A DNA stretch of 64,000 nucleotides from Isoetes taiwanensis (GCA_021234155.1 JAJEKV010000014.1:2536971-2600970), one strand, 5' to 3'; counted from the first letter of the stretch, positions 23,300 through 34,960 are shown. Numbers and translations: made by a program. Notes: a model not told the origin generated them from the letters alone.

Positions 23300-23518
23300 A
23301 AGGATTAATCTCCCTGAACAAACACAAATGATATTGTACTTGTACACATCATCGATCCATGCCAAAGGACATGATGATGTGGAATGTGTCCATTCATGAA
23401 GAGATACAACTCATACCTCTTCATACACTATGTAAAGCCATAATCCAGGCTATTTGAATTAACTCTGAATATATACAATTTTCCGCACAATTCTATTTCA
23501 TAACATGGTATTAGAGCC
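23300..23518 (+). mobile_element. Copia-type LTR end with tRNA-iMet primer-binding site
   Basis: TGGTATTAGAGCC at 23506-23518 differs by one base from the canonical primer-binding site TGGTATCAGAGCC, complementary to the 3' end of initiator tRNA-Met, used by plant Ty1/Copia elements. It follows ..CATAACA, the expected CA end of a 5' LTR at about 23505. Upstream sequence includes a hairpin (GAAGAGATACAACTCATACC then TCTTC) common in LTRs. The left LTR border is uncertain, and no gag/pol follows within several hundred bases, so only the LTR end and leader remain. Confidence 0.75.
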
Positions 23519-23652
23519 TCGTTAAAAGGCTAAAGAAATCGAGGGCTGCCTTGTAGAGCAGCCCAGCTCAAGCAAAAGTCATCAAGCGATCCAAAAAAAT
23601 AGAAGCAAACGATCCTGGACACTGCAGAAGAAATTAAGGTTCGTTCATTGTT

Positions 23653-23962
23653 TGCAGAATCCCCTTAGCATCATCTAAACGTTTCTGATGGCGAAGCCCA
23701 TCTAGCAAGACAAGGTACAAGAAACCCCAGCATATCTTTCATGTTCTTCTTTTGTGCTACCCTGCATGCATTATATATTGCCACACTAGGAGTGAATCCC
23801 CTTGTAACCATTTCTTGAAATAATTGCCAAGCTTCATCTGCTCTGTTTTCTTTGTAAGAGGCAGTGATGAGCATGGCATACACACCTGCACTTGGAGTGC
23901 AGAAGGCCCTCGGCATCATCTAATCATTTCAGATGGCAAAGCCCATCTAGCAAGACAAGGTA
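23653..23962. repeat. Duplicated ~65-bp segment flanking a PPR fragment
   Basis: 23653-23716 and 23899-23962 are near-identical (GCCCATCTAGCAAGACAAGG in both, with matching sequence upstream). Both lie at the edges of the PPR frame at 23671-23919, so the PPR relic contains an internal duplication. Confidence 0.8.
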
Positions 23963-24257
23963 AGTAATCACATGAGGGATGCACTTGTTCTTGATCATTG
24001 TCTGAAAATACTGGCAAGCATCATCGGATTTATCAGTCTTAAAGGGAATATGGATCAAGGTGTGTGAAAGCATCAATTTTAATACCTGCATCTAGCATAT
24101 CCTTCATTAGCTCCTGTGCCTCAGGTAACCTCCCAGCCTTGCACAATCCATCAATTACTGCATTATAGGTAACTACATTCGGGGAACAGTCTTTTAAAAC
24201 AATGCAGATAACTTCTTGCATCTTAACTGCATTGAATGATGGCATTCTAGATAACAT
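23671..24257 (-). pseudogene. P-class PPR gene relic
   Basis: Two frames read as P-class PPR units. 24039-24257 contains SPNVVTYNAVIDGLCKAGRL then PEAQELMKDMLDAGIKIDAF, a nearly canonical 35-residue repeat ('vvtyn.lidglckaGr..eA..l...M...g..pd..t'). 23671-23919 contains GVYAMLITASYKENRADEAW then QLFQEMVTRGFTPSVAIYNA. These are separated by a frame change and a duplicated segment. P-class proteins bind organellar RNA in sequence-specific fashion. No start or transit peptide is visible. A diverged copy lies at 25.85-26.09 kb. Confidence 0.8.
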
Positions 24258-24492
24258 AGAACAATGTAATGGATATATTTGTTATCAAGTATGGGCTTTT
24301 GCGAGAGGCAATCCTGTCTAGGGTCTTGTTTCCAGCTGTTTCCTTTCTTCTGCTTGGGCATACCTTCATGATTCTATGCCTCAACGAAACCTTGTAAGGT
24401 TTAACTTCCATCTCATTTTGCATTGTCTTCCGCTGGCATTTGCCCATTGTAATGGTATTCTTTAACAAATTTGGAGAGCTTATGCTTTTTTG

Positions 24493-24524
<32 letters not shown>

Positions 24525-25849
24525 AGTTTTATAATACGCGATAGATGTTTATTATTCTGATTCTGCATTTGTGCAGCCACTTGCATCTGATTTTGCATTA
24601 TCTTTTTGCTTTGTAGAAAAAACACCCAATAATGGCCGCAAGGTCTAAGTACAAGCTATTGAGCTTTTATCAGAGATGCTAAAGTCTTCTTTTGTGCTAC
24701 CGCGGGAGATTTTTGAAATAGAAGTATGTTTTGTAAATTATATTATGCCCTTTTTCCTTAAAGTTCTAGATGTTTAATATGCTATAGCGTTTTGATTATG
24801 TACATGATTTTTGTAATGAAGTAGCAAGAGCCATATTAGTAGTATGTATGCCACCTGTTAGCAAATTATAGATGCCCCATGCCCTATAATTCTGTATATT
24901 TTACATATTGTTGTTCACCAGCATATGCTTTTGTTGTAATCAAGGATAAACTATAAGATTGTTTGTTATGGAAGAAATTGCAAGTATAACATATAGCTAC
25001 AAGGCAATCTTAGTATATGTCCAGACATATACTAGTTTTTTAAATATTTTATGGAAACGACCTATTGATTTCGAGCAGAATCTCACTGTCTACGAGCTAC
25101 AGGATGAAGCATATGACCACATAATCATAGCAACAAAGTCAGTTGTAAGATCTGGCAACTTCTGATATCAGGTGAAAAAGAGATTACTAATCACATACAA
25201 AAGCAGCCAAGGACAAAATAATTCTAGAGTTCTATTAAATCCATCTTTCAGCCTAGATCTGTTCATTAGCCTGCATCCCAAGTAGTCCAACAATTTCGTA
25301 AGGCATAGGAGTCAAGATTTATTTACTAGAATGAGTCATTAGTTGTTAATAACCCTGGTTAGATGAAAAAGCTTCTGAGCATAGGAAAATGCAATAATCT
25401 GAAGTATGCAGTGCAGTTTAGGACGTACGTTAAATAGAAGCTAAGACAAACAGTAAAATCCAAAATATGGCCCCGTTTTTATGTCCATCGCCTTGTAAGC
25501 CTATGAGAAGAAGCTATAATTGCCACTATGAAGCAATCTAGTAATGGATATCGTAAGAAGCAAATAGGAGAAGTCCACTCTGTAGTTACAAATTGAAGTT
25601 TAAAATGTAATTATTCCTAGCTTCCCAAATCCATACTCGGCCGCTTGTTCTGTATCCTATTTTTCTATCACCAAGGAATATACTGTGGCCGTGCAATTTG
25701 AAGCGTAATAAATGTACCTTTATAGCTTGGTGTTGTGAGTTAATGCCGTCTTCGGTATATCCACACATTCTATTCTCATTTTAGGCAACAGAGTTTGGAC
25801 CTGCTACTGCTTCTCATTTCAATGAAAACATCATCATCTTTATCATGAG
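24258..25849. other. Intergenic, includes a poly-T tract
   Basis: 24492-24521 is an uninterrupted T run, which could be the tail of a minus-strand retroposon. Otherwise AT-rich with no supported gene. Short frames (24959-25165 +, 25586-25768 -) have no recognisable domain. Confidence 0.4.
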
Positions 25850-26090
25850 CTGGTAAGCAACATCGGCTTTATCAGTCTTACAGGGAATATGGATCAAGAG
25901 TGTATATGTGAAAGCATCAATTTCAATACCTGCATCTGGCATATCCTTCATTAGCTCTTGTGCCTCAGGTAACCTCCCAACCTTGCACAATCCATCAATT
26001 ACTGCATTATAGGTAACTACATTCAGGGAACAGTCCCTTGCAACAATGCAGATAACTTCTTGCATCTTAGTTGCATTGAGTGGCAAGAAT
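25850..26090 (-). pseudogene. Second PPR fragment, probably Helitron-captured
   Basis: The minus frame (within 25814-26248) repeats the unit seen at 24.0-24.25 kb: SLNVVTYNAVIDGLCKVGRL then PEAQELMKDMPDAGIEIDAF, followed by part of a further repeat (TYTLLIHIPCKTDKADVAYQ). The two DNA copies align over about 235 bp at roughly 85-90% by eye, then diverge abruptly near 26082. That is about 145 bp before a Helitron-type 3' hairpin at 26228, which suggests the fragment was carried by a Helitron on the opposite strand. Confidence 0.7.
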
Positions 26091-26227
26091 GCAAGAATGC
26101 CCTCCCTCTTCACGTTCCACATCACATCTTCATACCTCGTTCCATCTATAAACATAGCAAATCTACAACATTTCATTCCATTTACGAATTCCATTACACC
26201 TACCCATGCCAGGCGTCTACAACCAAT

Positions 26228-26256
26228 GCCTGGCATCGTTGAGCACACATTTCTAG
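26228..26256 (+). mobile_element. Helitron-type 3' terminus (copy 3)
   Basis: Hairpin GCCTGGCATCGTTGAGC (26228-26244, partly decayed), spacer ACACATTT, then CTAG at 26253-26256 followed by T. It shares hairpin and spacer with the ends at 9992 and 10329, so this is a family. The pyrimidine-rich ~90 bp before it also resembles the sequence before copy 1. The PPR fragment at 25850-26090 lies just inside this end. Confidence 0.65.
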
Positions 26257-26357
26257 TGTTTAATTAGATACAAATGCCACTTGAATTCAAGAATGAGATG
26301 ATAATATATTGCACAATGATTTAATCTTTAACTTAACAATTGAATTTTTCCATTGTT

Positions 26358-26730
26358 ACTACAAGAGGATGACTACTAAATGTCAACAAAATCGTCAGAG
26401 GAGCCAAAACGATTTGTCAATTGTATATTTGACAATTGCATTGACTGTTGATCTGATCAATAAACTGACGTTTAGTTCTGACGAAAAATCTGACTAATAA
26501 ACTAACGAATAATAATCTGACGAATTCCCTGACGTTTACTTTGACTTGTCGCCTGAATAATGTGTTGTCTATTAATGTGACTAATAAGATGATGAATAGT
26601 CTGACGAATCATTTTTGACGATTATGCTGAACTGGCTAACTGTATGACCATTTGTCTGACTAAATGTCTGACTAATTACCTCTCGCACATGTTGACGAGT
26701 AGGCTGACTAATTTTTTTGACTATTATGTT
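26358..26730. repeat. Left subterminal CTGAC(T/G) repeats
   Basis: More than a dozen degenerate copies of CTGACGAAT / CTGACTAAT / TGACGTTTA at roughly 12-25-bp intervals. The same words fill 38290-38530 at the other end. Subterminal arrays of this kind are transposase-binding regions in characterised CACTA elements; the role here is inferred. Confidence 0.65.
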
Positions 26731-27146
26731 AATTAAATGGAGGAAATTGTTTTGCCGACGTGGCATTTTCTCTTACGTGTCCCACTTCTTTCTCCTTGCT
26801 GCTTGAAGCGCCGGTTCTTTTTGCTGTCTGAGGCGCCACTTCTTCATCATGCATTATTTTTTAGATCGTTTTTTGGTAATTCCTTCAATTCTTAAACATT
26901 CTGAGCATTCTACTACAAGTGAAATGTTTTTCCGGTGCATGCTCTTGTTCTGACATTTTTCTTATTGTTCAGAAGCTAAGGTATTTTAGAAGCTTTAGGG
27001 TATGCTTTCAATATTCTTGTTTCTCATATGATTTTCGACTCCTTTCTAGAATATGTTTTATGATTTTCGTTGTTACAGATGTAGCATTCTGCAGATGATA
27101 GATTTTGCAGATATGATAGATACAATGGCTTTATTTAAGAGGCTTA

Positions 27147-27785
27147 GGGTACCTTCGCACCCGCCTTTAAGTTAAGATAAATTTTTATTTTTAACAGAAG
27201 TTTCGTTCGCACCACTAGTTAAGTTAGCATTGGGTTAAGAATTTCAGTCAAGTGTCATATAACTTTTTTTAATGAAAATGTTAACGGAAATCATGTTTGC
27301 ACTATATTCCCACCTTTAAATTAGGACAAATTTATTTTTTAAGTAAAAGTTTCGTTCGCACTGCTAGTTAAGTTAGCATTGGGTTAAGAATTTCAGTTAA
27401 GTGTTAGTTAACTTTTTTAAATAAAAATGTTAACAAAAATTATGTTCGCACTATGTTGGGTTAAGTTAGTAAAATTAACCCAATCCAAAAAATAAACTAA
27501 AAGTTAAAGTGACCTTAGGAGGTTACTTTAAGGTCAGTTAAGGCCATTTTGATGATAATTTAAGGTAACTTAACGAGACATGTTTGAACATATTGTCTTT
27601 ATGTCAATTTAAAGGATAACTTAAATTGGGCATGTGCGAATGCATTTCATGGAACTGCCGTTAGGTTAATTTTAATAGGAATCCTTAACTAAGTTTGGTC
27701 TGAAGGCATGATCCACTTAACATTAACTTAACTTAAAGGTCAAAATTAACTTAATCTTAACCTAACTGCGGGTGTGAAGGCACCC
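27147..27785. mobile_element. PIF/Harbinger-type MITE
   Basis: Inverted termini GGGTACCTTCGCACCCGC (27147) and its near-inverse GCGGGTGTGAAGGCACCC (ending 27785), flanked by TTA at 27144-27146 and 27786-27788. A TTA duplication and GGG-starting TIRs fit Tourist/PIF-Harbinger MITEs. The interior has no gene and contains a ~130-bp internal direct duplication (GTTCGCAC..AGTTAAGTTAGCATTGGGTT at about 27210 and 27357). Confidence 0.85.
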
Positions 27786-27963
27786 TTAATGATGTTACGG
27801 CATAGATGTTCCATTTCTTGGAAAGTTTAACTCTTCCTTATTTCTACAGAAAAAATTCTAGGTTCAAGCAAAGAAAAAGGTCTAGGTTCAAGCAAATGCT
27901 GGCATTATGCTCTCTTAAGGACTGGTTAATCTTACTATCATGTCCAGTTAGTCCTTGTCTTGC

Positions 27964-30490
27964 ATAACCTCTTGTGTTTGCACTGAAAATCATTGATACC
28001 TACTTAGACACCCTAACAATGGTTGGAGAATATCTTCCAGATTACTCTGTTGGTAGCTTAAGATATGTTTGGCACTTAAGGGCATATATTAACATTATCT
28101 CCACCTGGAAAAGAGAACAATAATAGGCCTTGATAAATATCTTTGTTTAAAGGTCTTTTTACTTTCGATGGTCAATAATAAAGGATATACTTTAGCTAAA
28201 GATATACATTACGAGATTTTCTTCTAGCTAAAAAAAATAGCATTGGAATTTCGGACTCCACATCCAAGATCTAGGTCGGGACCACGGGTACCGATCGCAA
28301 GATGAGCGGACGCCACGAGCTTGTTTGGTCCACGGCTCCTATATACATGAATGCGGCATGGTGTAAGATGCTAATCACCGGGTTGACAAAGAAAGTTGCA
28401 TGCGTGAACAAATACTCAAGGTATGATCTTTGACATAGATAATACCACAAGTGTGAGCATAAGAGCAAGAATAGGTTATACTATAGTTTGATAATTAATG
28501 GTGTGAACCAAAGCCGACCGCAATGGATTTCGTAATTGGGTTCACATCTTGAGATTTAAATCGGCAGATAACCTTTAGCCGCATCTACAATGGGCGGGAA
28601 TAAATACCCCAAGGAGGTAAACCATAAAGACATATTGTATGTGTTGATGAATACGATTCGATGGTTATCCCTTAAGCTCTCATAGTGAGGAAACTTTGAA
28701 GAAGAATGGTCGGATGCCGATTCAATGCCCCCTTGATACCGCCTAGAAGAGATGGATATTGAGGGAAATTTGGTGGGAAAAAGGCGTAATCATCAAGGCT
28801 CTAATGAGCACAATGCTAGAGATATGTGAGCAAGAAACGGAGAAGGAAGGAATAAGCCGGCTCCAACTTCTCTTATCATAGGATGCAACATCACAAATAC
28901 ACAAGATTATGATTCAAAAATGAGCTGGAAGACATACGTGTTTGGTTGAATTCTCGAATTAGAAAGACTTTTACATTAATGTGCTTATTCCTAAGAGAGG
29001 ATGCATGATAATGACCGATATTACTATAGTTTCATAAGAATATGATCACATGATTAGATCCTTCTTCCATTCATAATGACATATTGGTCTAAATTTGACG
29101 TTATAAATTTGTTAAAGCATTATACTATGATTTAAAAGAGTTATACTGTGGTTTAGATGGTCCGTAAGTATTTTTAAAGAAAGTTAACTCGATAAATGTC
29201 TTCTACTGCTTTTTTGGCCAAGAATGACTTGAGGGTAAAAAAAAGGCTACAATAGGTGATCGAAAAGTGAAGAAACCTAATGTACCTTTTGGCCCCTCAC
29301 TCATTACCATTCTTATGCTAATGTTGTGTTGGTTGGTCTAATGACCTAAGGGTTTCTCCTCCTATTGTCGCCTTTTTACTTTCATGTTCATAATCCGGCC
29401 GTTAAGAACTAATGGGCTATGAAGTATTCATAAATATCCGCTCGGATGGAGTCTGCGAACTACATGATCCGGGTTTTGAAAAGGGGAGAACTACTATTTC
29501 AGATTTCGCTTTAAACAATGTCCCCGCTTTTTACATGAACATAAACCGCTAAATGCAATTTTTGATTATATGCATATTAGCTCTTTTTAAATATGTCCGT
29601 CTCTCTCGATAGGAGAGTTTATAATACCTCCAAACATGCCGATAAACAAGGATCAGATGCAAAGAAATATATCCTTTTGCTTCTTCTTCACTTATCCGCT
29701 CACACCGTGCAAAAGGAATTTTATAATATCTATCTTTAAGCTCGATAGTTTATATTGCTCTTTGGATCTTGGCCATAATTGATATACTAGGCATGTAATA
29801 AGGCGACATACAAGATGAATACATAACCGGGTTGGCTAACGGAACATGGCTGCATGATCATGAGAATGATGGTTTAAATCGATATGAGAAAAGGCTCTAC
29901 ATGGTTAACATAAAGATAATAGGCATTTATGATAGACAATGCGTGCAAGCCTCGATTGATTAAGGCCACATGTTAGTGGTAAATAAATATTTAAATGGGC
30001 TTGTCTGAAACAACTTTGAATTATATGTTAAAAATAAGGCTTGATGGCAATGTAAATGATCATGCAGTAAACGCATAATAGGGACCCAATGTAATACTTG
30101 TGCTTATTGCAAAATTTCGGCTAAGTATAGGATCAGTAATCTTCAGACTTTATTGGTGTCTACACACTGATGTATATAGACTCTAAAGATGGATTAACCA
30201 GCATACTAAAGAAGCCTGAGTTAGGCACATATCTTTGATTGATCTAAGGAAAGAGTATTTATGACTGATAATGATCTGTCTTTACGTTTGCTCCACTTAG
30301 ACATGGTTGATTAACAGTTTTATAGTCCAATGGTTTTATGTTTCGTATTAAATACATATGGTTCTGAATTGATTGGTGCCATCAAGGATCTTGATCCTAG
30401 TATGGACCGATAAGACTACAATTGGGATTGACCGTTGTAGATGTCATGCCTAGTTGGTTGTTGCTGTTGCTAGGGTGGACTGGTTTTTTG
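27964..30490 (+). repeat. Direct repeat 1 (~2.53 kb) upstream of the RT gene
   Basis: It aligns end to end with 35283-37812. Identity is very high in the outer parts, but 28260-29830 shows frequent small differences concentrated where the other copy has CTG or CAG. Exon-like sequence readable in copy 2 is broken here. The repeat does not begin TG or end CA and no LTR-type duplication is seen, so it is not a normal LTR. It resembles the pseudo-LTR or partial tandem arrangement of Penelope-like elements. It probably holds the 5' exons and promoter of the RT gene. Confidence 0.85.
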
Positions 30491-30636
30491 TAGGAATTTC
30501 GGTTCCTTGGTTTTACCAGGGACACCAAAGCTTCAGAACCTAGTATTTAATGCTGTAACATTAAATTATTGATTCAAATATTTGTCTTTAAAAGGCTCTG
30601 GATACTAATGATGACTTATTATACCTTTATGTCTAG

Positions 30637-32166
30637 GAAAATGAAGTAATCCATGAACTGGTACTACCGACATGGAATAAGGAGCTTACTGCTATTGGTT
30701 ATAGCTACTTTAAGGCTGAAGTCCCAAGCTATGCAGTACAGAGCCTGTTATGTTGTATCAAAAGCATTAGGGCTCATGAGTACATAATACAAAGAGAGAC
30801 TGCCAGGGGAGCTGATCATTACTCGATTGTTCTACATCTCGGGTTTAATCAGTGGATCGTGGCCTTTTCCAATATCAATAAAGCTGGCGATGACATTGAC
30901 AAAATTGTTAAAGTCATAGATGACTTATACAATAAACTGCCGGATCTGATCTACCAGTGGACAATTGAGGAGGACCAATGTAAGGGTAAATATCTGACTA
31001 GGGTTAAAGCCTTAGAAAAGGCTAACAAAGTCAAGAAAGACAATAAAATACATATTGATGTACAAAGTATAGATGAAGTAATTGAAGATGACCCATTTGA
31101 TTCACTGTTGACTGATCAAGATAAAGCTGAACTTGAAGCAAACAAAGGTTGTGATGATGATGACAGTATGGGGAGCTTTGAATTCACTCTTAATAACAGT
31201 CTGAATTTTCCAATTGTGCCAGAGCGCCTTATAGAGAGCCATGCATTGCTATGCAACCAGGCGATATGGAGGACTAAAAACTTTGGAGCTTTGGCTCCGA
31301 TTAGCAGAGACACTTGGATTCTACTTGGTGGTTTAACCAAAGATCAAGTGGCTGCTGCACAAGGGGCAGCTTTAAGGATGGAAAAATTAGTCAACAAAGA
31401 AGAGATCAAATGTAGTATTGATACTAGATTCTTTGACAAGACTTGTACTAAAAGTAAATTCATGTATATGAGCCAGAAAGGCCATATGGCGTACCCCAGC
31501 ATTGGGAGGGATGAATTCTACCTTAAAGGGATTTGGAGAACGCTTTGCCCCTATATCAAATGTGCATGTGATGACAGGGGCAAAAAGAAAACCAAAAATA
31601 CATGTGATGACAATATGACTTGGATCGACCACGCAATTTGGTATATGCTGAACAATTTGGAAGTGATATATCCGAATATGTCTGTTGCAGCACAGATTGC
31701 CACTTTCCGAGGGTTCCTTAGGGGCCCACTCAAAACAAGCATCATGGCTTTTATCTCACATCTGGACATAAGGGAAACCTTAATACACATGACAATGAGA
31801 TTGGCGACTGACCCATGGTCTGACTTGAAAATAAACCTTACTAGATGCAAAATGGTCGAGATTTGTGAAAAGACTATTAAACCAGTTTCGTTCTTAAAGG
31901 ATGTAAGGGCAGCTGCTAGCAACAGTACTAACAGAGCTACCAGCAGGTCTTATTCTGGTAACTCTAACAGTGTGCAGAATATTATCATAAAGCCACCTAG
32001 AATTACCGCTAAACCGAATATTGAGACACCTGCAAGCTCCTATAGTACAACATCCATTGAGTGCTATGGTACACAAATCCCAGCTCAAAACTCAGTCACC
32101 AGAGACAAAAGGACCGTGGCAAGGGACACGCTGGAGAAGAACTGCACTATCCTACATAATGATAAG
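30637..32166 (+). CDS. Large N-terminal exon of the RT-element protein
   Basis: An open frame of 510 codons runs from an acceptor (TTTATGTCTAG|GAAAATG, stop codon immediately before) to a donor (GATAAG|GTATGA), so it reads as one exon rather than an ORF with its own start. The protein is hydrophilic with an acidic segment (DEVIEDDPFDSLLTDQDKAE), a central part with IWRTKNFGALAPISRDTWIL and several Cys (KCACDDRGKKKTKNTCDDN), and a Ser/Asn-rich tail. I do not recognise a domain. Its position before the RT suggests an N-terminal or gag-like region. In-frame GTG at 30859 is not needed as a start. Confidence 0.6.
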
Positions 32167-32387
32167 GTATGAAGCTACCAAACATTTTATTGACATGTAT
32201 GGTTTACATTACATTTACATGTTTTAAATTTGAGGCATCAGTAAACATGTTGAAGAATCCACTCGGAATCTAAATACTACTGCCACTCGGCCCATATCAA
32301 AATTAATGCCATAGTATGGCACAGCCAAATAACTAATTTAAAAATGTGTGTCCTTCAGTTCTTTAAATGCTTGCTGTGTTGTTGCAG

Positions 32388-32527
32388 AAAGGTAAAACCA
32401 TCATTAAGAACTGCCAGGGGAGATACTCTTTAGTGGATGAGAGACCTACAAAGAAAATGAAAATCATTCATTGTACTTTTTTTTATCTAAGGTGTAGGAC
32501 CAGATCTGCCTACCCAGGATCTTTCAC
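32388..32527 (+). CDS. Small linking exon of the RT gene
   Basis: After a 221-bp intron ending GTTGTTGCAG, the frame continues in phase for 48 codons (KGKTIIKNCQGRYSLVDERP.., RCRTRSAYPGSF) to a stop at 32532. The RT frame (32528 onward) is offset by one base and open from about 32490, so a single indel near 32500-32525, or a short unrecognised intron, separates them. This indicates an almost intact, spliced gene. Confidence 0.5.
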
Positions 32528-34360
32528 ATGGTAGCACTTGAATGTTTTGATAAGGCAGGAGAGGATATGATGGAAAATACTATGTTCGGGTGGAAATACA
32601 CTGAGAACCTTAGAGACCTCTTTTACAAACCATACTATATCTTTGCACAAGCGGCTAAGGTCCCTTGCCCATGTAAAAATCCCAATTTGAAAGCTTTCAT
32701 TGATCCAGAGATAGGGCATGTACGTACAACTAATCTGAATATCATTAAGAGCAAGCTGCTTAGAAATTTATACAGGAAAGGGCTTGATCACATTCCTGAT
32801 AAAATACTGATCCTTAGAGAATTTAAGGAGGAAATTAGCAAGGTATGTGATGACTTCTTTGAGGCACACAAATATACTTTTCCAGACATCAATGAGGATG
32901 AGAAAATCACTTTCAAGATAAGGATTCTGGAAATTGCTACAGGCCGAATCAGAACTGCTATCAACATGCAAGGAACTAAGAAATTTTCACTGAATGACTC
33001 AAGTGTGATTAAAAATATGGAATGGCTTATATCTAACCTGTACATATTCGGAATAGATAAGGCTACTAATAATCCGGCATTCCTATGCTCGGAACATGCT
33101 AGGGAAATGGCCTATAAGAGACTCAACAACCATGACTTTATGCTCTTAACCTGCACACATAGGGAAATCCAAGACAGGATTAAAGAAGAGATAGGAAATA
33201 TCTTGGGCTACAGTAGCTTCGAGTCCGAAAAACTACCCTATCTGTTAGGTGTGTATAAGGCACATAAAAAGGACTATAGATGGATTACGAACGCCCATAA
33301 TACTGTATACACTGAAATATCACAAATTGTAATGGCTGGACTTAATGATATACTGGTGAACTGGCCTGATATCGCCAAAATGCTCAGTGCAAGCATACAT
33401 ACTATGTTTCCAGGAAAAGTTAACACATGCTGGGTTGTTAACTCAATCTATCATGTGGTCATAAACTTAACTCCAAAATTCACGAAATCTTTGTTGCCGA
33501 CATCACCAGATGCTATGAGAATATCCCATTGTTAGGAGACAATGGCATTTGTAAGGTCATTGAATTAGTCATCAATGCAGCTTGGAAATGGCAAAAAGGC
33601 ATTCACCATAATAATGAATTATGGTTTAAGAGTACCCCTAATGGGTTTGCTGCCAAGTGGTTCAAGATTGAACCCAAAAGTAAATGTTGGATTAGAATGG
33701 GGCAGCACACATTTATCAAAGCCAATCACTGGCTACTATCCAATTGCTTCATTGCAATGGGAAATAATACATGGCAGCAGGTTTGTGGAATCCCCATGGG
33801 ATTCGCATGCAGCCCAAGCTGGTGCAACCTGTACCTAGCCTGGTTCGAGGTCAGCTTCATTAAAAAATTGGCTACCAATGGCAGATTCCAAGAGATCAGT
33901 TTATTCAAACATGCATATAGGTACATTGATGACCTACTTATTATTAACTGCCCTACTATTTGGGAGTTCCTTAAGGATGCAGTAGATGGGTCTGATAAGC
34001 ATATCAGCATATATGACATGGGAAGACTTGGTATTAAGGAAGAGACCATATTCCATGAGAGATATGGGGCTGATCAACCTTGCAGCCACAAAGGGAACTT
34101 TTTAAACCTTTCTATTGAAATAGCTAACAATAGCAGTGGAGTATATCAAACTACAAGATATGATAAAAGGGATATTTTGCCCTTCCAGGCACTGAAATTC
34201 GTACATGCGGACAGTTGCAGGCCATACCTGCAGGCCAGAAACGTAATTGTCTCATAAATACTTCCATACATGTATGTTAATTCATACCCATTCAAGGCAG
34301 CTGCTGATATTATGGAATTAGTTAAATGCTTCACCAAAAATGGTTTTGATCTCCAAGGCC
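32490..34360 (+). CDS. Divergent reverse transcriptase (Penelope-like?)
   Basis: Two overlapping frames (32528-33535 and 33442-34257) form one RT, joined by a frameshift near 33440-33500. N-terminal segments include YRKGLDHIPDKI, IDKATNNPAFLCSEHAREMA and a fingers-like LPYLLGVYKAHKKDYRWITN. The palm carries motif A (FVADITRCYENIP, Asp at about 33499), motif B (VCGIPMGFACSPSWCNLYLA) and motif C (RYIDDLL, YIDD at 33922-33933). FLNLSIEI and YDKRDILPF follow in the motif D/E region. One TAA at 34255 interrupts sequence that continues as ILPYMYVNSYPFKAAADIME to 34360. It is neither Copia/Gypsy nor L1-type. YDKRD.LPF and introns recall Penelope-like elements. I also recall uncharacterised algal and protist RT proteins with the same blocks. 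No endonuclease (GIY-YIG) was recognised. Confidence 0.75.
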
Positions 34361-34960
34361 TAAAGGAAGGAAGGAAGGAAGGAAGGAAGGAAGAAACTTT
34401 TAATGTCCACGGAACCCAATCGGGTTATGGGACCACAAGTACAAAACGGGACCGAAGTCCCTAACCAGAACAAGGACCGAAGCCCACAGAACAAACCATA
34501 ATCACCATGGCCCCATTAAAACCACCGAAAAATCGTTGCCGGGGATGACTACGCGATCAAAAATCCATGCTATTGCAAAAAGCAATAAGCATACCTCCAA
34601 CAGACAAGACTTCACCGAAAGCCGGGAACCGTGACCTCTTCTTCACCCGGGTGCCGGAAACCGACGCCCTAACGCCAATCGCCGTCGACGCCAGCGGGGG
34701 GAAGGCCGCCGAGAAACCGCCGTGGAAATCGCCCCTGGAGGTGCCTCCTAAAGCGCTCCACCGATCCGTGCATGCTCTCGTGCACACACGCCGCATCGCG
34801 CTCTCACAGTGAGGCGCCACCCATCACCGCACCTCCCAGCGCCATCTATCACTACGCCTAGACAACCACAAGCGCCCAAAGGCCAAGCAAAGCGGCAAGG
34901 CGCTTAAAGGTGGCGCCAAAGGAAGGGCGGAAGGCGAAGGAGAGAAGCAAGAAGAGTCTC
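34361..34960 (-). mobile_element. Retroposon inserted in the RT gene tail
   Basis: The RT-family frame stops resembling the protein at an (AAGG)7 tract (34363-34391), followed by a GC-richer block (34390-34900) unlike the surrounding AT-rich DNA. On the minus strand this block ends in (CCTT)n, with repeated GGGACTTCGGTCCC / GGACCGAAG words before it. It looks like a non-LTR retroposon or SINE with a tetranucleotide tail. Beyond it, 34957-35065 (+) is again open (EQLLEEDHMLYTEQHFSRAQ) and may be the continuing RT gene tail. Confidence 0.5.
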
